From Ephemerocybe angulata (taxonomy: Eukaryota; Basidiomycota; Agaricomycetes; Agaricales; Psathyrellaceae), in contig JAACJK010000163.1 in the NCBI GenBank assembly GCA_013368325.1, positions 1,922,001-1,986,000 on the forward strand: 64,000 bases of DNA, read 5' to 3'. Below are positions 41,901 through 52,805 of the stretch, in pieces. Under the pieces are notes generated by a model. That model saw nothing but the letters and a program-made list of their open reading frames with translations. It was not told the origin of the DNA and did no database searches. Position 1 is the stretch's first letter, and every line of letters begins with the position of its first letter. The position numbers and the translations under genes were made by a program.

Positions 41901-44270
41901 CTAGCAAACTTCAACCCTCACCCCCCTCCCCGCAAACCACGCCACATCCTCCTCCTCAACCTCCACCCCCTCAACCCTCACAAACCGCACCTGCGGCCCA
42001 AAACACACACTCTCCAACTCCGAATCACTGATATCGTCCACCTCCTCCTCCAATTCGTCCGCCAATCCCAACCCACCTCCAAGTCCCACTCCCAGTCCAG
42101 TTCCCAGTCCCACTGCACCTCCTCCAAGTCCCAAACCCACCCCAGCCCCAGTTCCTGCGCCTGAGGCGGACGGCGCCCCAGTCGAACTCTCCCCAGGCTT
42201 CGGAAACCCTTCCACAATCTCACACTTGCCCCCCTCCTCCTCCTCTTCCTCATCGTCATACCCACTCCCATCCTTCTCCTCCCCAAACTCCCAAGCAGGA
42301 TCCAAAACACCTCTATAAAACCGCTCCATATCCTTCTCAACGTCCATCAAGACCCCGGGGTTCTTCACGTCCCATTCCTTCTTGCCCCACTCTTCCTCTT
42401 CCTCATCTCCCATACCGTCCTCCGTGCTCTCGAAATCATCGAGGTCGTCGTGAATGTAACCGGCGTTCAGACTGTCGACCAAGGTCTTCAACCCACGCAC
42501 CGACACACCCGTACCCTTCAGATACAACGCGCGCAAACTCTTCGCCGGTCTGGCACAATCGCACTCTCCATTCCCATTCCCGCCTCCACCAGCAGCAGCG
42601 CACCCAGCCCGATGACACAAATGCATCAGAACCGAGTCGTCGAAGCCGCGGCACCCCTCGACCCAAAGACTAAACACCTCCTCCCCCACTAAATCCAAAA
42701 CGCCCATCACAGCTCTTGCCTCCGCCATGGACTTTAGCACCACCGCGTCGCCCGGCACCTTCTCCGTCACACTTCCCTTCGCACCGCTTCCCTTCCCACT
42801 CGCACTTCCACCACATTCACTCCCGCTCCTACTTCCGCTCCCACTAAGACTATACCCCGAAGACAACAACCTCCTCGGCACCACCGGCGCAACATCCACA
42901 AATTCATGCGTCCACCGATTCGGCGCAACCTCCGTCGCCCTCCTCGCATACGGCGCGATATGCGCCAGATAAGCGTTTAGAGTCGCGCCAGAGACGCGGT
43001 CGAGCACGACGGTGAGGCCTTCGACTGGTCTCGCATCTATCGCCTTCCCTCCGCCATTCGCACTCCCATTCGCACTCCCATTACTCGCACTTCCATTCGC
43101 ACCAGGCGCACCCACACCAGACTCATTCAAACAAACATCATCCCCCGCATCCCACCCCCTAGCAGTCCACCCGCCCAACTCCCCCCGCCCCCTCACCCCC
43201 TCAAAAAACCTTCCCAACACCTCCCCCACCCCAACCCTCCCATAAGCCCTCGTATCCCTCCCATCCACATCATCATAATGCGACACCCGCAAAAACTCGA
43301 ACCGGGGCACGCCTTTGACAAAGCGCGTCTTGTAGAAGGCGAGCCAGCGCGGGTGGCGGAGGAGCGAGATGAAGTTGGGGGCTGTGAGGGAGAGGGAGGT
43401 GAGGGAGGGGAGGCGGATGGGGGCGTTGGGGTTTGGGGTGGCGATTGGAGGGGAGGTGGGGGAGGGGGTGGATGTGGATGTGGTGCATGAGGAGGTCGAG
43501 GCAGCGGGGGTGGCAGCAGGGGTGGTGGTGGCTTTGTTCTTGCCTTTGCCTTTGCCACTGGGTTTGGGTGGAGACGCGGAAGCAGACGTGGACGGAGACG
43601 CAGAGGGCGCTGGGGCGGCAGGGGCAGGAGGCCCCGGCGCGGGCGCAGCCGGAGCCGGGGGCGGCGGCAGCACGCGCCCCGTGCCCCTCACAAGACTATC
43701 CATCTCCAAAACCGCAAGATGGGGACAACAAAGATCACTAAACTCCAAAATACTCGGCAGCGCATTCCCACTGATCGTCCGAATCACCAAACTCCTAACC
43801 TCCCCAAGGTGGTATCTTAACACGTCCATAACCTCGAGCATCTTGTCCTCCTCGAACGGATCGAGCGGCGGCGCGGCGCCCCGCGCCGCGTACTCCGCCC
43901 AGCCCCTCCGGGTGAGGAGGATCTCGGTGGGCTTGAGCCCGGCGCGCGCGAGGCGCGTGAGGGCGAGGGTGAGGGTGCTCGCGGGGAAGGGCTCGTCGAG
44001 GAAGACGAGGATGCGTTGCCAGGCTGCGGGGGTGCGCGTGAGGATCGCGTGGAAGAGGGGCGAGGCCGCGGAGAGCGCGTAGGGGAAGGCGTTGGGGGCG
44101 TCTAGAGGCACGTCGGGTGTGACATAGTAGGGGTCCTCGTCGTCTGAGGACGGTGGGGAGGGGGTGGAGGCATGTTGGATTATGCGGTCCCAGATGGTGA
44201 GGGGCAGACGGTTCATGGTGGTGGTGGAGGAGGAGAAAGAGACGCGTCGGTCAAAGGAGAGGCGCGCCAC
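41901..44270 (-). CDS. F-box/LRR-like protein with low-complexity linkers
   Basis: Intact ORF of 789 aa. MNRLPLTIWDRIIQHAS near the start resembles a weak F-box; an ATG 18 codons upstream gives the full frame, and either could be used. Conserved-looking blocks are SPLFHAILTRTPAAWQRI, the DPFEEDKMLEVMDVL block, RTISGNALPSILEFS, LAVLEMDSLVRGTG and SHYDDVDGRDTRAYG, separated by Pro/Ala/Ser/Thr-rich insertions. A C-terminal LRR-like part holds SLWVEGCRGFDDSVLMHLCHR and SLRALYLKGTGVSVRGL, then acidic and glycine-rich runs. It is unrelated in sequence to the coiled-coil F-box series around it. A decayed relative lies at 60834-61960. High GC and strong codon bias set it apart from its neighbours. 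Confidence 0.72.
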   Translation of the reverse strand: MARLSFDRRVSFSSSTTTMNRLPLTIWDRIIQHASTPSPPSSDDEDPYYVTPDVPLDAPNAFPYALSAASPLFHAILTRTPAAWQRILVFLDEPFPASTLTLALTRLARAGLKPTEILLTRRGWAEYAARGAAPPLDPFEEDKMLEVMDVLRYHLGEVRSLVIRTISGNALPSILEFSDLCCPHLAVLEMDSLVRGTGRVLPPPPAPAAPAPGPPAPAAPAPSASPSTSASASPPKPSGKGKGKNKATTTPAATPAASTSSCTTSTSTPSPTSPPIATPNPNAPIRLPSLTSLSLTAPNFISLLRHPRWLAFYKTRFVKGVPRFEFLRVSHYDDVDGRDTRAYGRVGVGEVLGRFFEGVRGRGELGGWTARGWDAGDDVCLNESGVGAPGANGSASNGSANGSANGGGKAIDARPVEGLTVVLDRVSGATLNAYLAHIAPYARRATEVAPNRWTHEFVDVAPVVPRRLLSSGYSLSGSGSRSGSECGGSASGKGSGAKGSVTEKVPGDAVVLKSMAEARAVMGVLDLVGEEVFSLWVEGCRGFDDSVLMHLCHRAGCAAAGGGGNGNGECDCARPAKSLRALYLKGTGVSVRGLKTLVDSLNAGYIHDDLDDFESTEDGMGDEEEEEWGKKEWDVKNPGVLMDVEKDMERFYRGVLDPAWEFGEEKDGSGYDDEEEEEEGGKCEIVEGFPKPGESSTGAPSASGAGTGAGVGLGLGGGAVGLGTGLGVGLGGGLGLADELEEEVDDISDSELESVCFGPQVRFVRVEGVEVEEEDVAWFAGRGVRVEVC

Positions 44271-44867
44271 GACTCATTATGGCGTGACGAGGACAATTGT
44301 GATGCGGCACGTGAGGCGTCACAATGCCACCGTGACCGGCGCGCGCCGCGCCTTTTGTTCGCGACGCGTCGAGCCACTCGAGCCACTCCAGTCCTTGCCA
44401 CTTGCTCCCTGCCACCATATGCGCTGACCCTCTTAATTCGTCAGCACACCTCATGCCCCTTCCCACAAGGTCAGCTCATCCAACCCACCTTTCCTCCACC
44501 CCACCAGTTCAACTCACCTGACCGCGTTCCGCGGAACGCCCAGTTCACCATCACTCGAATCGAATCGAATCATGCCGTTGGTTGTCAGAATCTGCCAACC
44601 CAACCCAATTCCCAAAGGGAAGATCCCCCTCGAGCCCTTATCGGGCCAAATCTTCGAACCGCAAACTGGCTCCCGCACTTTCCCCATCCATGCGCCGTGG
44701 ATCCCAGTTCTTCTCCGAACTTGATCGCCGAACCTACTGGCATAGGAAGAGAACTGAAGCTACAGTCGACTATCTCTTTTTATACAGATGTGAAGTACAT
44801 AGATATGGAGGGAGGGAAAGGTAGGTGTGGAGGACGAAAAACGGGGCTAGGCGGGAGAGCGGAGGAG

Positions 44868-45184
44868 GAGATAAGAATACACCGGGGCGCTGATGCGTCC
44901 TGCGCACTGGCAAAATGCACCGAGGTTCGGTTTGCCTCGCCTCTATACTCCATTCTCACCTCCCACACCCCATTCCCCGAGTAACATCTACGCGAGTAGA
45001 GCACGAGGCCAGAGGTTGACAGAGAGAGCGGGGAAAGAGATAAGAATACACCGAGTGCACCTGCACTGGCAAAACGCACCGAGGTTCGGTTCGCCTCGCC
45101 TCTATACTCCATTCTCACCTCCCACACCCCATTCCCCGAGTAACGTCTACGCGAGTAGAGCACGAGGCCAGAGGTTGACAGAGG
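44868..45184. repeat. Imperfect tandem duplication, about 169-bp unit
   Basis: Copies start GAGATAAGAATACACCG at 44868 and 45037 and share the block from GGCAAAA-GCACCGAGG through GAGGTTGACAGAG. Confidence 0.85.
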
Positions 45185-45233
45185 TATCCACCGTCGGAGC
45201 TTTCCCGGGAAGATGGTTGCGAGCGCGCGCGTC

Positions 45234-45635
45234 GGACGACAGGCGAGTAGGTATGCGAGGCGAGTCGGCAGGTGGGCGGTCGAGTCCGGTTGGTTTGGAG
45301 GTGAGCACACCTTGGTAGATATGCAGGGTACAGATCTATATCTTATCGATGTCATAGGGCGCCCGTGCGGCTCTGGAACGGGCGGCGACTGCGCGCGCTA
45401 AGCGCTTTCTGTTGGAACGCGCGATCCGTTGCGACGACAGGCAAGCAAGTATGCAAGGCGAGTCGGCATGAGGCAGTCGGTCGAGCTCGGCTGAATAAGT
45501 ATGAGGTGAGCACGCCTTGACATGGATGTAGGGTACAGATCTATATCTTATCGATATCATAGAGCGCCCGTGCGGCTCTGGAGCGGGCGGCGACTGCGCG
45601 CGCTAAGCGCTGCGTTCTGTTGGAACGTCGCAACC
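45234..45635. repeat. Imperfect tandem duplication, about 200-bp unit
   Basis: Copies start near GACGACAGGC at 45234 and 45433 and share GGGTACAGATCTATATCTTA and GGGCGGCGACTGCGCGCG. Different in sequence from the preceding 169-bp pair. Confidence 0.8.
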
Positions 45636-46830
45636 AGATACGCGGTAAGTATGTACAAGTCTCGAGGCGAGTCCAGCTCGCCTGAGTACGAGTCGGTTGG
45701 TATGTACCCCTAAAGCTGAGCGAGGATATCGGCGTTCTCACAGAGCCGGTGGAGCGGGTGGGCTTACTCCGCACGTTCTGAATCTAATCCATATCTGTCG
45801 CAACGAAATATACGAGTCGATTCGCCTCGAGTTCGTTCAGGTCGTATTACAAACAGAGGCTTGCCGAGGTGTGGGTAGGTAGATTGCAGCGTTCTCACAG
45901 AGACCGGTGTGCGATGCGTACGAATGCAGCGGGTGGAGCTGGATGTGCTTAGATTGCGTGCGTGAGGCGACTTGGTTCACTAAAATATCTGCAGGAATCT
46001 CTAGGTATCCATTTGTTTAAACTGATGGATGGATATTGGGCGAGGTCCATGATCTGGGTAAAATCCTTCTGAGGGATAGCGCCGAGCCATGTGTGACCTC
46101 AGGCCTCAAGTCCTCAGGTGTCATGTCGTCCGAATCTATACGCGACCAGTTTTATCACTCTAAACCCTCGGGGCACTTTTGAAGGCGTAATGGGAGGCGG
46201 AATTTTAAGCTACTTGGACTCTGGGATCGCTTTCGAATTCTGTAGATGCTATAATCTCGAGTCTTACAGTCTTTCTCTATCAGATCTAGATGCTTATTGC
46301 CCTCGCCGTGCCATTCAAGACCCAAAATATGCTATATTGAACGCCTTCCAGCCTCCCCCCGCCGATCGTGCCAGCGTCAACGTCGCTGTCAGCCCCACCT
46401 CCGACCGTCTCCAGCTCCTAAGAAGCCAGACATCGTTGATAGATGTTATGATCTAGCATTGTTCTCGATCTACGCTTAGTGCATTAGCAATTTGGCTGGG
46501 ATAGCGTTGCGATTGGTGTCGCGCTCTCTTAAGGGTTCAGTTTCACTTCACCTGAGCAGATAATGGACATCTACCAGGACTGGTAGATTTGAAGTTGGAA
46601 AAGGATCTCGCCACAGTAAGCGACGCCACTGGACTCTTGGGCGCGAGTTGTTCATGTTAGTATCTATTGGCGATGGCAAACAGGCGGCGTTCGAGCTTAC
46701 TTAGTCTCCTGCTCGAGTCATTTCTCAACGTTCAACTCTCAACGTCTTAGATGTCACTAGGCCTTATCTCTACCTCAACATTTTCAATTGCACCACCAAT
46801 ACTATCAAAGCACCTAGGCAAACCGGAAGC

Positions 46831-48582
46831 ATGTCAACGACACCCCTGATTCACAACGCGGAGATCACACAACTCGAGCGGGACGTCATAGGCCTTGAAA
46901 GACAACAAAAATACCTATCCTACATCTCTTACCTTCCTCCAGAGCTCTTAAACAGGATATTCTATTTCTCCCTGTCGTTTCTGGAGGCAGGGGGGCGTAG
47001 CAGATCGAAGATCCTTCCAGAGGACACTCGGGCGTCAATTCTTCGCGTTTCGCATCACTGGCGGACAATCACCCTCATCTCGCCCGAACTCTGGACAGAT
47101 ATCCACATCCGAGACACCACCAAATTACATTATCTCGACATCTGTCTGGAAAACGCGAGGAATGCTCCGTTATATATCGAGGCGTACTTGATAAACCACC
47201 CCGGCGGAACCCAAGGCCGCGGCGTGCAGCATACACTCCAAGCCGCCGCGCAACGTGTCAAGGGAGCCACTCTCTACGCTTCCATCGGAGTACTGCGACA
47301 CCTCTTCCCAAGCATCAAAGGCTACCTCCACACAATCGAATTTCTGGAAATGGGCACATTCGTGTGTGGATCCCCCCCTGAGCCAGTCGTACGGGGGATT
47401 CTTACGCCGCTCGACGAGTGCCAGGGGCTTCGACACCTCAGGATCGTCGGGTTCGAGGCACTCATATTTCTCGCATGGTTCAACCCCTCGTCCCTCGAGA
47501 CCCTAGACGTCTCGTTTCGTTCTATCCCCGCGCCGGTATCCCGTATAGCCCGGGATCTCTTCGCCTTTCTGAGGAGAGTAGGACCCCATCTGAAGTCCCT
47601 GAACCTAGTGCTCCTCGCTCCCGGATTCGCAAACGTTCAGCGAAATCATTTCTTGGCCAGAATGGGCTCGTCCCCCATCAAAATGCCAATTCTCAAAACC
47701 CTATCGCTCACCTCCGACATACCTGGCCTCCTGCCAGCCCTCTCATCCCTCATCTGCGCCCCAGCGTCCTCCCGCTCAATTAATATCGTAACACGCTCGT
47801 CAGACCCCATCCGAGTCGCAGATAATCCTTGGCAAGATATCTCCGCAGCCCTCCAAGAGGCGCGTCTCAACTTCTCCTCCCCCAAGTATCTTCGCATAGG
47901 CGAGCCATCAATAAGCAACTCTATCCTACCCGACGCCTCCTCGGACTTCACAACCATCCCCGCCACGGAGTGTGCCCCTCTCAGCGCCAGAAACAAGCCA
48001 GGGGAGACCACCGTGAGGGTGAGTATTGAAACCCCCATCGCCGATCTCCCTCAAAGCGACTTTACTGCAATCCCACTTGGCAGGTTCGACCGTGACAGAA
48101 CGTGCAGCGACGAAATACCCATCCCACTCCCCAAAAGCGATACGTGGCTCTTCGGCGTGTTGCGCAGTATCAGCCTGAACTATCCCCTCCCAGTATCCTT
48201 CTGGCACGCTCTCGCGCACCTTCCCTCTCTATATGCGATTGAGCATTCTGTCATCGGGATTCAAGACCCATTCCTCTGGGCTCTGGAGGAAGGAGATGAA
48301 CTCGGCGGCGGTAGAGTTCCTTTGGAACTGAGAGGCACCGCGGAGCGGTTTCCTTCCCTCGGAGTTCTTGGTATTGCCTTCAGAGATGATAGTGTGAATG
48401 TGAATGTGATGTGGGGTAGAGCTTGTGTTGTGAGAGCTGTCGCCGATCTGCTTGGGAAGCGCCAGGCTAAGTGGGGGTGTCCACCGTTGAGGTCGATGAG
48501 GTTTGTTGGGAGGGTTGCAGATGTTCGCCGGGAAACTCTTTCTTTGCTTAGGACTGTTGCGAATGAGGTTAGTTGGGGGTGA
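46831..48582 (+). CDS. Coiled-coil F-box protein 4
   Basis: Intact ORF of 583 aa starting MSTTPLIHNAEITQLERDV. Short coiled coil, F-box (SYISYLPPELLNRIFYFSL), the family extension (ILRVSHHWRTITLISPELWTDIHI) and an LRR-like body ending RRETLSLLRTVANEV. More diverged from the other family members than they are from one another, with an Arg-rich insertion near residue 470. It is convergent with F-box 5 (gap 89 bp). Predicted SCF substrate adaptor by family. Confidence 0.83.
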   Translation: MSTTPLIHNAEITQLERDVIGLERQQKYLSYISYLPPELLNRIFYFSLSFLEAGGRSRSKILPEDTRASILRVSHHWRTITLISPELWTDIHIRDTTKLHYLDICLENARNAPLYIEAYLINHPGGTQGRGVQHTLQAAAQRVKGATLYASIGVLRHLFPSIKGYLHTIEFLEMGTFVCGSPPEPVVRGILTPLDECQGLRHLRIVGFEALIFLAWFNPSSLETLDVSFRSIPAPVSRIARDLFAFLRRVGPHLKSLNLVLLAPGFANVQRNHFLARMGSSPIKMPILKTLSLTSDIPGLLPALSSLICAPASSRSINIVTRSSDPIRVADNPWQDISAALQEARLNFSSPKYLRIGEPSISNSILPDASSDFTTIPATECAPLSARNKPGETTVRVSIETPIADLPQSDFTAIPLGRFDRDRTCSDEIPIPLPKSDTWLFGVLRSISLNYPLPVSFWHALAHLPSLYAIEHSVIGIQDPFLWALEEGDELGGGRVPLELRGTAERFPSLGVLGIAFRDDSVNVNVMWGRACVVRAVADLLGKRQAKWGCPPLRSMRFVGRVADVRRETLSLLRTVANEVSWG

Positions 48583-48671
48583 AGAGTGGTACATATTAAA
48601 ATTTCATGCGTATCTTGGATAGCTACGGAGTGCTAGGTACAACGAGCTCTCAGATCTATATTCATTGCAGG

Positions 48672-50336
48672 TTACTGTGAGGTTTCCCGGAAGTCCCAAC
48701 GCTGATCATTCCAAACGGCCACACCACGAACAACACTCCTGAAGCTGCGAACGGTCCCATCATCCAAGCGATTTGAGCTACATCCTCTAAATTCCAATAG
48801 GGCCAAAGGAGGGCTCGAGACGCCACTCCTCGCCCATGCTCTGCCTAAGAGTACGGCTAGGCCCCGGGCATAGTCTTCATCCCATTCTATGGATGTTCCC
48901 CGAAAGGTGGGACAGACGGCAGTGAGTGAGGGGAAAACCTCTTCATCCCCTTCCAAAGGGCCCTCGCCCACCACAATTTCTTCTAGGGCTCGGTGAAATC
49001 CATCATCAGGCCGTGTCACCCGATACTTGATGGTCGATAGCGTTGGGATATAGGCAAAAGCGCGCCAGAACGCCACGGGAAGGTCGGCCTCGACATTTAC
49101 GTCGCGTAAGGTACCAAAGAGCCAACCCTTTGAACTCGGGAAAGAAATAGGGAGTGCGTGGTCATCATCTGATGAGAATATCGGTTGTCGGCCCCGCGAC
49201 GGGATGAGGAAAGCAGATATACAGTGCTTCAAGGTCACACCAGCCCGGTGCTTGATGAGTACCTCTATGGCGTCGGAGCTAGGGGTTATAGGCGGGGGTC
49301 CTTGTCTCACAATGAGAACGTTTGGGGAGTAGATGCTGGCGTACGATCTCTGCAGGGCCGATGTGATGGCTTGGAACTCGTTCGCGTTGGCGGCGGACCC
49401 TTGTGCTATCAGGGAGACGGAGCGGAAAGAAGGGGGAACGTGAAACAGTGATAGAAGTTCCGGCAAGATTCCTGGTGAGTTGGACAAGAACGACGCCATA
49501 TCCAGACGAGGCATGTGAATTGGTAGTCTGCCGATGCTGTTGAGAATGTCTTGAGAGGAAGCACTTGATTGGAAACGCAGGCCCAGGATTTCGAGGGTAG
49601 ACGCAACAGTTCTCAGGGCCGCAAATGTGGATCGGGTGATGTGGTTCGCTGAAGAACGATGGAAGTAAATTTCAAGTCTGACGAGGGAGGGAGGGTGGAA
49701 TGAGGAGGGAATGAGGAGAGTGTCCCAGAAGGTTACCCGGAGGTGTCGAAGTTTTGGAAAGTTGAAGAATGTGTCATGTTGAGTCAGATCGACGTGCGCC
49801 TGAACTGCACTCCCATTTAGCTCCAGAAACTCGATCGCCTCGCAGGAAACCTTGAGGTCCGGGAGGAGGGACCGCATCACCTCGATCGGGGCATGCAGCG
49901 TCACACTCTTGATTCGGTGAGGCTCGGTTTGTAGGATGTGGCGCACGCCACCTGCCCCAGTGAGGTTGATATCGTAGCCATCGACGTACAAAGGCTGCAT
50001 CTTCGAGTTATTCCTGGCAATGGCAAGATACTCCACCTTCGTCGTGTTCCTTACGTGGATTTCAGACCACAGTTCGGGCGATTCGAGAACGGCAGTCCTC
50101 CAGTGATGATCGACGTGGCTGATCGAAAGTCTGGTGTCCTCCGGAAGAATCTTCGTACGACTGTTTCGGTCGGCCTGGAGAAAATGGAGGCTGAGGTAGA
50201 ATATCTTGCGCAGTAGCTCCGAAGGAAGCTGAGAAATGGGCGATAACGCGTTTCGCCGTCGCTTGAGAACTATGAGGTCTTGTTCAAGTCGCGCGATTTT
50301 GCAGTCGAGATCCTGCTGTAACTTGGGTGCTGACAT
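48672..50336 (-). CDS. Coiled-coil F-box protein 5
   Basis: Intact ORF of 554 aa starting MSAPKLQQDLDCKIARLEQD. F-box (SPISQLPSELLRKIFYLSL), then ISHVDHHWRTAVLESPELWSEIHV and an LRR-like body. Closest relative is F-box 7 (52806-54521), in inverted orientation 2.5 kb away. Start choice: this ATG lies directly before the coiled coil, as in F-box 7. Confidence 0.85.
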   Translation of the reverse strand: MSAPKLQQDLDCKIARLEQDLIVLKRRRNALSPISQLPSELLRKIFYLSLHFLQADRNSRTKILPEDTRLSISHVDHHWRTAVLESPELWSEIHVRNTTKVEYLAIARNNSKMQPLYVDGYDINLTGAGGVRHILQTEPHRIKSVTLHAPIEVMRSLLPDLKVSCEAIEFLELNGSAVQAHVDLTQHDTFFNFPKLRHLRVTFWDTLLIPSSFHPPSLVRLEIYFHRSSANHITRSTFAALRTVASTLEILGLRFQSSASSQDILNSIGRLPIHMPRLDMASFLSNSPGILPELLSLFHVPPSFRSVSLIAQGSAANANEFQAITSALQRSYASIYSPNVLIVRQGPPPITPSSDAIEVLIKHRAGVTLKHCISAFLIPSRGRQPIFSSDDDHALPISFPSSKGWLFGTLRDVNVEADLPVAFWRAFAYIPTLSTIKYRVTRPDDGFHRALEEIVVGEGPLEGDEEVFPSLTAVCPTFRGTSIEWDEDYARGLAVLLGRAWARSGVSSPPLALLEFRGCSSNRLDDGTVRSFRSVVRGVAVWNDQRWDFRETSQ

Positions 50337-50639
50337 GAAAGCGATACTAGATATCCTGTTGAAACGATTGTTCGCCGGACTGGCCTACTGAGACTGCTCC
50401 AAAACGCGACAAGAAGACCAAGCTGTAAGAGACTGCGACGACGAGAGGCACGACGAGAGAAACAACACAATGGTATTGGAAAGAGACGCGACGCGTCGCA
50501 AAAGCCAGCAAGCTGACTAAGCTCCGAAGTCACTACACAACCCGACCAAACACTAACCAAACACCAAGCCTACTCGGCGCTTATCTACTCTACTCTACTC
50601 TCCTTCTTTTTCTCCTCTCTGGAGTTGGGCCACCCCACT

Positions 50640-50740
50640 CCATCGCGCAGTTTCGAAGTGAAGGACGAATCACGATACTCTTTGAAGAAGACCTGGGATC
50701 GATTTGCCAGCGGCATTTGGCTGCGCCCTCCGTTGCAGAC
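50640..50740 (-). repeat. Upstream block shared in inverted orientation with 52655-52755
   Basis: On the minus strand this reads GGCGCAGCCAAATGCCGC and, further on, CGTCCTTCACTTCGAAACTGCG; the plus strand at 52655-52755 has the close counterparts GGCGCAGCCAAACACCGC and CGTCCTTCACTCCAAAACTGCG. It precedes F-box 5 by 300-400 bp and F-box 7 by 50-150 bp, so the two upstream regions derive from one ancestor. Confidence 0.75.
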
Positions 50741-50851
50741 AGTTGAAGCCTGAGTTTGAACCCTCCTCCTGAAGCTTGAAGGCTGACACCTTGACGTCTT
50801 CCAGCACCGATTCTGACCCGTCTAGTTTCTTCCAACGTTCTAGCACCCACC

Positions 50852-52465
50852 ATGTCCACAGCATCACCGTCCCATTCTCAGGATCCCAGCATCGAGACCG
50901 TGCAACTCGAGGAGGAGGACGTCGCTCTCAGGCTCATTGACCGAAACACTTTATCTCCTATCACCCAGCTCCCTGCCGAACTTCTTACAAGAATCTTCTA
51001 TCTCAGCCTCCAGTTCGTTGAGGCTGATGGGTTGACCCGCACAAGCACTCGCCATTGGAGGAATCTCGTGCTCGAATCACCACAACTATGGTCAGAAGTT
51101 CACATACGAAACGACACCAGGGTCGAATATCTCGACCTTGTTTGCAAAAACTCGAAGGCTATACCCCTGCATGTCGAAGTCTTCGATATGGACTATAGCT
51201 CTCGAGTCGACCGTGTGCGCCATATCCTCAGGACCGAGATGGAGCGGTTGAGCAGCGTGTCGCTGCATGCGCCTATCTATATACTGCGATCCTTGCTCCC
51301 AGACCTCAAGGCCTGCAGCAATACAATCGAGTTTTTGGATCTCGTAGTCACCTTGACTGGGTTATGGCATGTTAGTCCCGCAACAGCTGGCGACACCTTG
51401 CCCGACTTTCCAAAGCTCCGGCACTTACGACTACACCACTGGCACACCCTCTTTATAACGCCGACATTTCATCCTCCGTTTCTCGCCAGAATGGAAATCT
51501 TCTCCCATGTCCCGGAGAAGCCTGTCACAGTTGCCCTGTTCACGGCGCTGAGAAACGTAGCGTCGACTTTGTAGTTCCTCAAACTAACCTTTTTCTCCGA
51601 CACATCTGGCTATGACGCTCAAGATACAACGCTAGACGGCTTTAGCATGTCCCCAATTGCACTTCCCAAACTCGAAGAAGCCCGCCTCTCCTCGAACATC
51701 CAGGGGGTCGCACCAACACTATTATCGATTATCCGCGTCCCATCTTCCATCCGGAAGCTGACTGTTATACACAAAGACGTGGGTCCCGACTCAGACAGTG
51801 CAGTCGAGGCTGTTATCCCGCGTTTGGGACAAGCGTGCAGCGAAATCCCAGGACCGCGATATCTGACTGTGACGAGGCCGGATGGAAGGTTTCAAGTTCC
51901 CGAAGGCTTCGAGCTCACGGCGTTGCAAGATTCTCCCGGTGCGAATGCTCTGAACACGGTGCCGCAAAATTCTCAGGTCGTAACGGTAGTGAGCCTCCAC
52001 ACGCCGCCACCCTGGGCACCCGAATTTCGCGATGCTTCCCTCCCCTCCCCTAACCCTGAGCACTGGGCTTTCTGCAACGTGCAGGAGATCAAGATTGAAC
52101 ATGTTCTTCCCGTGACGTTCTGGAAAGCTCTTTCACGCATCCCCACGCTCGTGAAGCTTGAATATTGGGTTACGCAAGGCGACGTCGGGTTTCTCGAGGC
52201 TCTTGGGGAGCGAGTGGATTGGAAAGGGGACAGTGGCAGATGCGAGCCCTTTTCTTCGCTGCGCGTCGTTTGGGCGAGGTTCCAAGCGATGGATTCTGAG
52301 CATGAGGTGGAATATGCCCGGAATCTCGCCGCTGTGCTGGATGAAACTCGGGGGATGGGCAGTACTCACCTGGAATCCCTCAAGTTCATTGGATGTGTCA
52401 CGGTTGTTGACGAGGATACTCTTCACCTTCTCAGAAGTGCCGCAGCAGAGGTTCTGTGGGATTGA
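50852..52465 (+). pseudogene. Coiled-coil F-box protein 6, interrupted by one stop codon
   Basis: Start MSTASPSHSQDPS, coiled coil, F-box (SPITQLPAELLTRIFYLSL), family extension and LRR-like body to WD at the end. The frame is open throughout except TAG at 51572-51574, where relatives read STLEFL or STLEIL, so GAG probably mutated to TAG. Past it the frame stays open for another 296 codons and still matches the family (DEDTLHLLRSAAAEV). It also lacks about twelve residues between the F-box and the HWRN stretch. A 240-aa product with the F-box could be made. It lies between the inverted pair F-box 5 and F-box 7. Confidence 0.82.
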
Positions 52466-52805
52466 AATATATATGGGGGTGACGGCGGTGTTGCTCGAGA
52501 GACCCCTGGGTGTAGATGTGGGACTAATTGGAAAATCGTGAAGTAGATAAAAAAACATGTATAGTACAGGGAAGTGGTGTTCATGGATGGGACCTCAATA
52601 TTCAATACCGAAGTTTCTGGAGCTGCACGACCAGTTCCTAAACGTATTTGCTACTGATGGCGCAGCCAAACACCGCCGCAAATCTTCATCGATCCCATTG
52701 ATCCCAGACCTTCTCCAACGACCACGTCCTTCACTCCAAAACTGCGGACACAAACGTCTCAGCACACACGCTTCGATACCTGACGCCCCTCTCAGTAAAC
52801 CTGCC

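Larger units (their letters stand above)
44271..46830. other. Gene-poor region with two repeat pairs
   Basis: No supported gene in 2.5 kb. ORFs here are repeat-driven or short. ACAATG occurs near 44320. Two imperfect tandem repeats occupy 44868-45635. An ORF at 46118-46456 has no motif and no relative. Confidence 0.45.

Noticed and set aside
43369..44082. Plus-strand Gly/Ala/Val-rich ORF
   Set aside because: Antisense to the Pro/Ala-rich linkers of the 41901-44270 gene.
46118..46456. ORF of 112 aa upstream of F-box 4
   Set aside because: No motif, no relative in the window and no promoter signal; likely chance.
52557..52805. N-terminal 83-residue extension of F-box 7
   Set aside because: That sequence corresponds to non-coding upstream DNA of F-box 5, and the coiled coil begins right after the later ATG.
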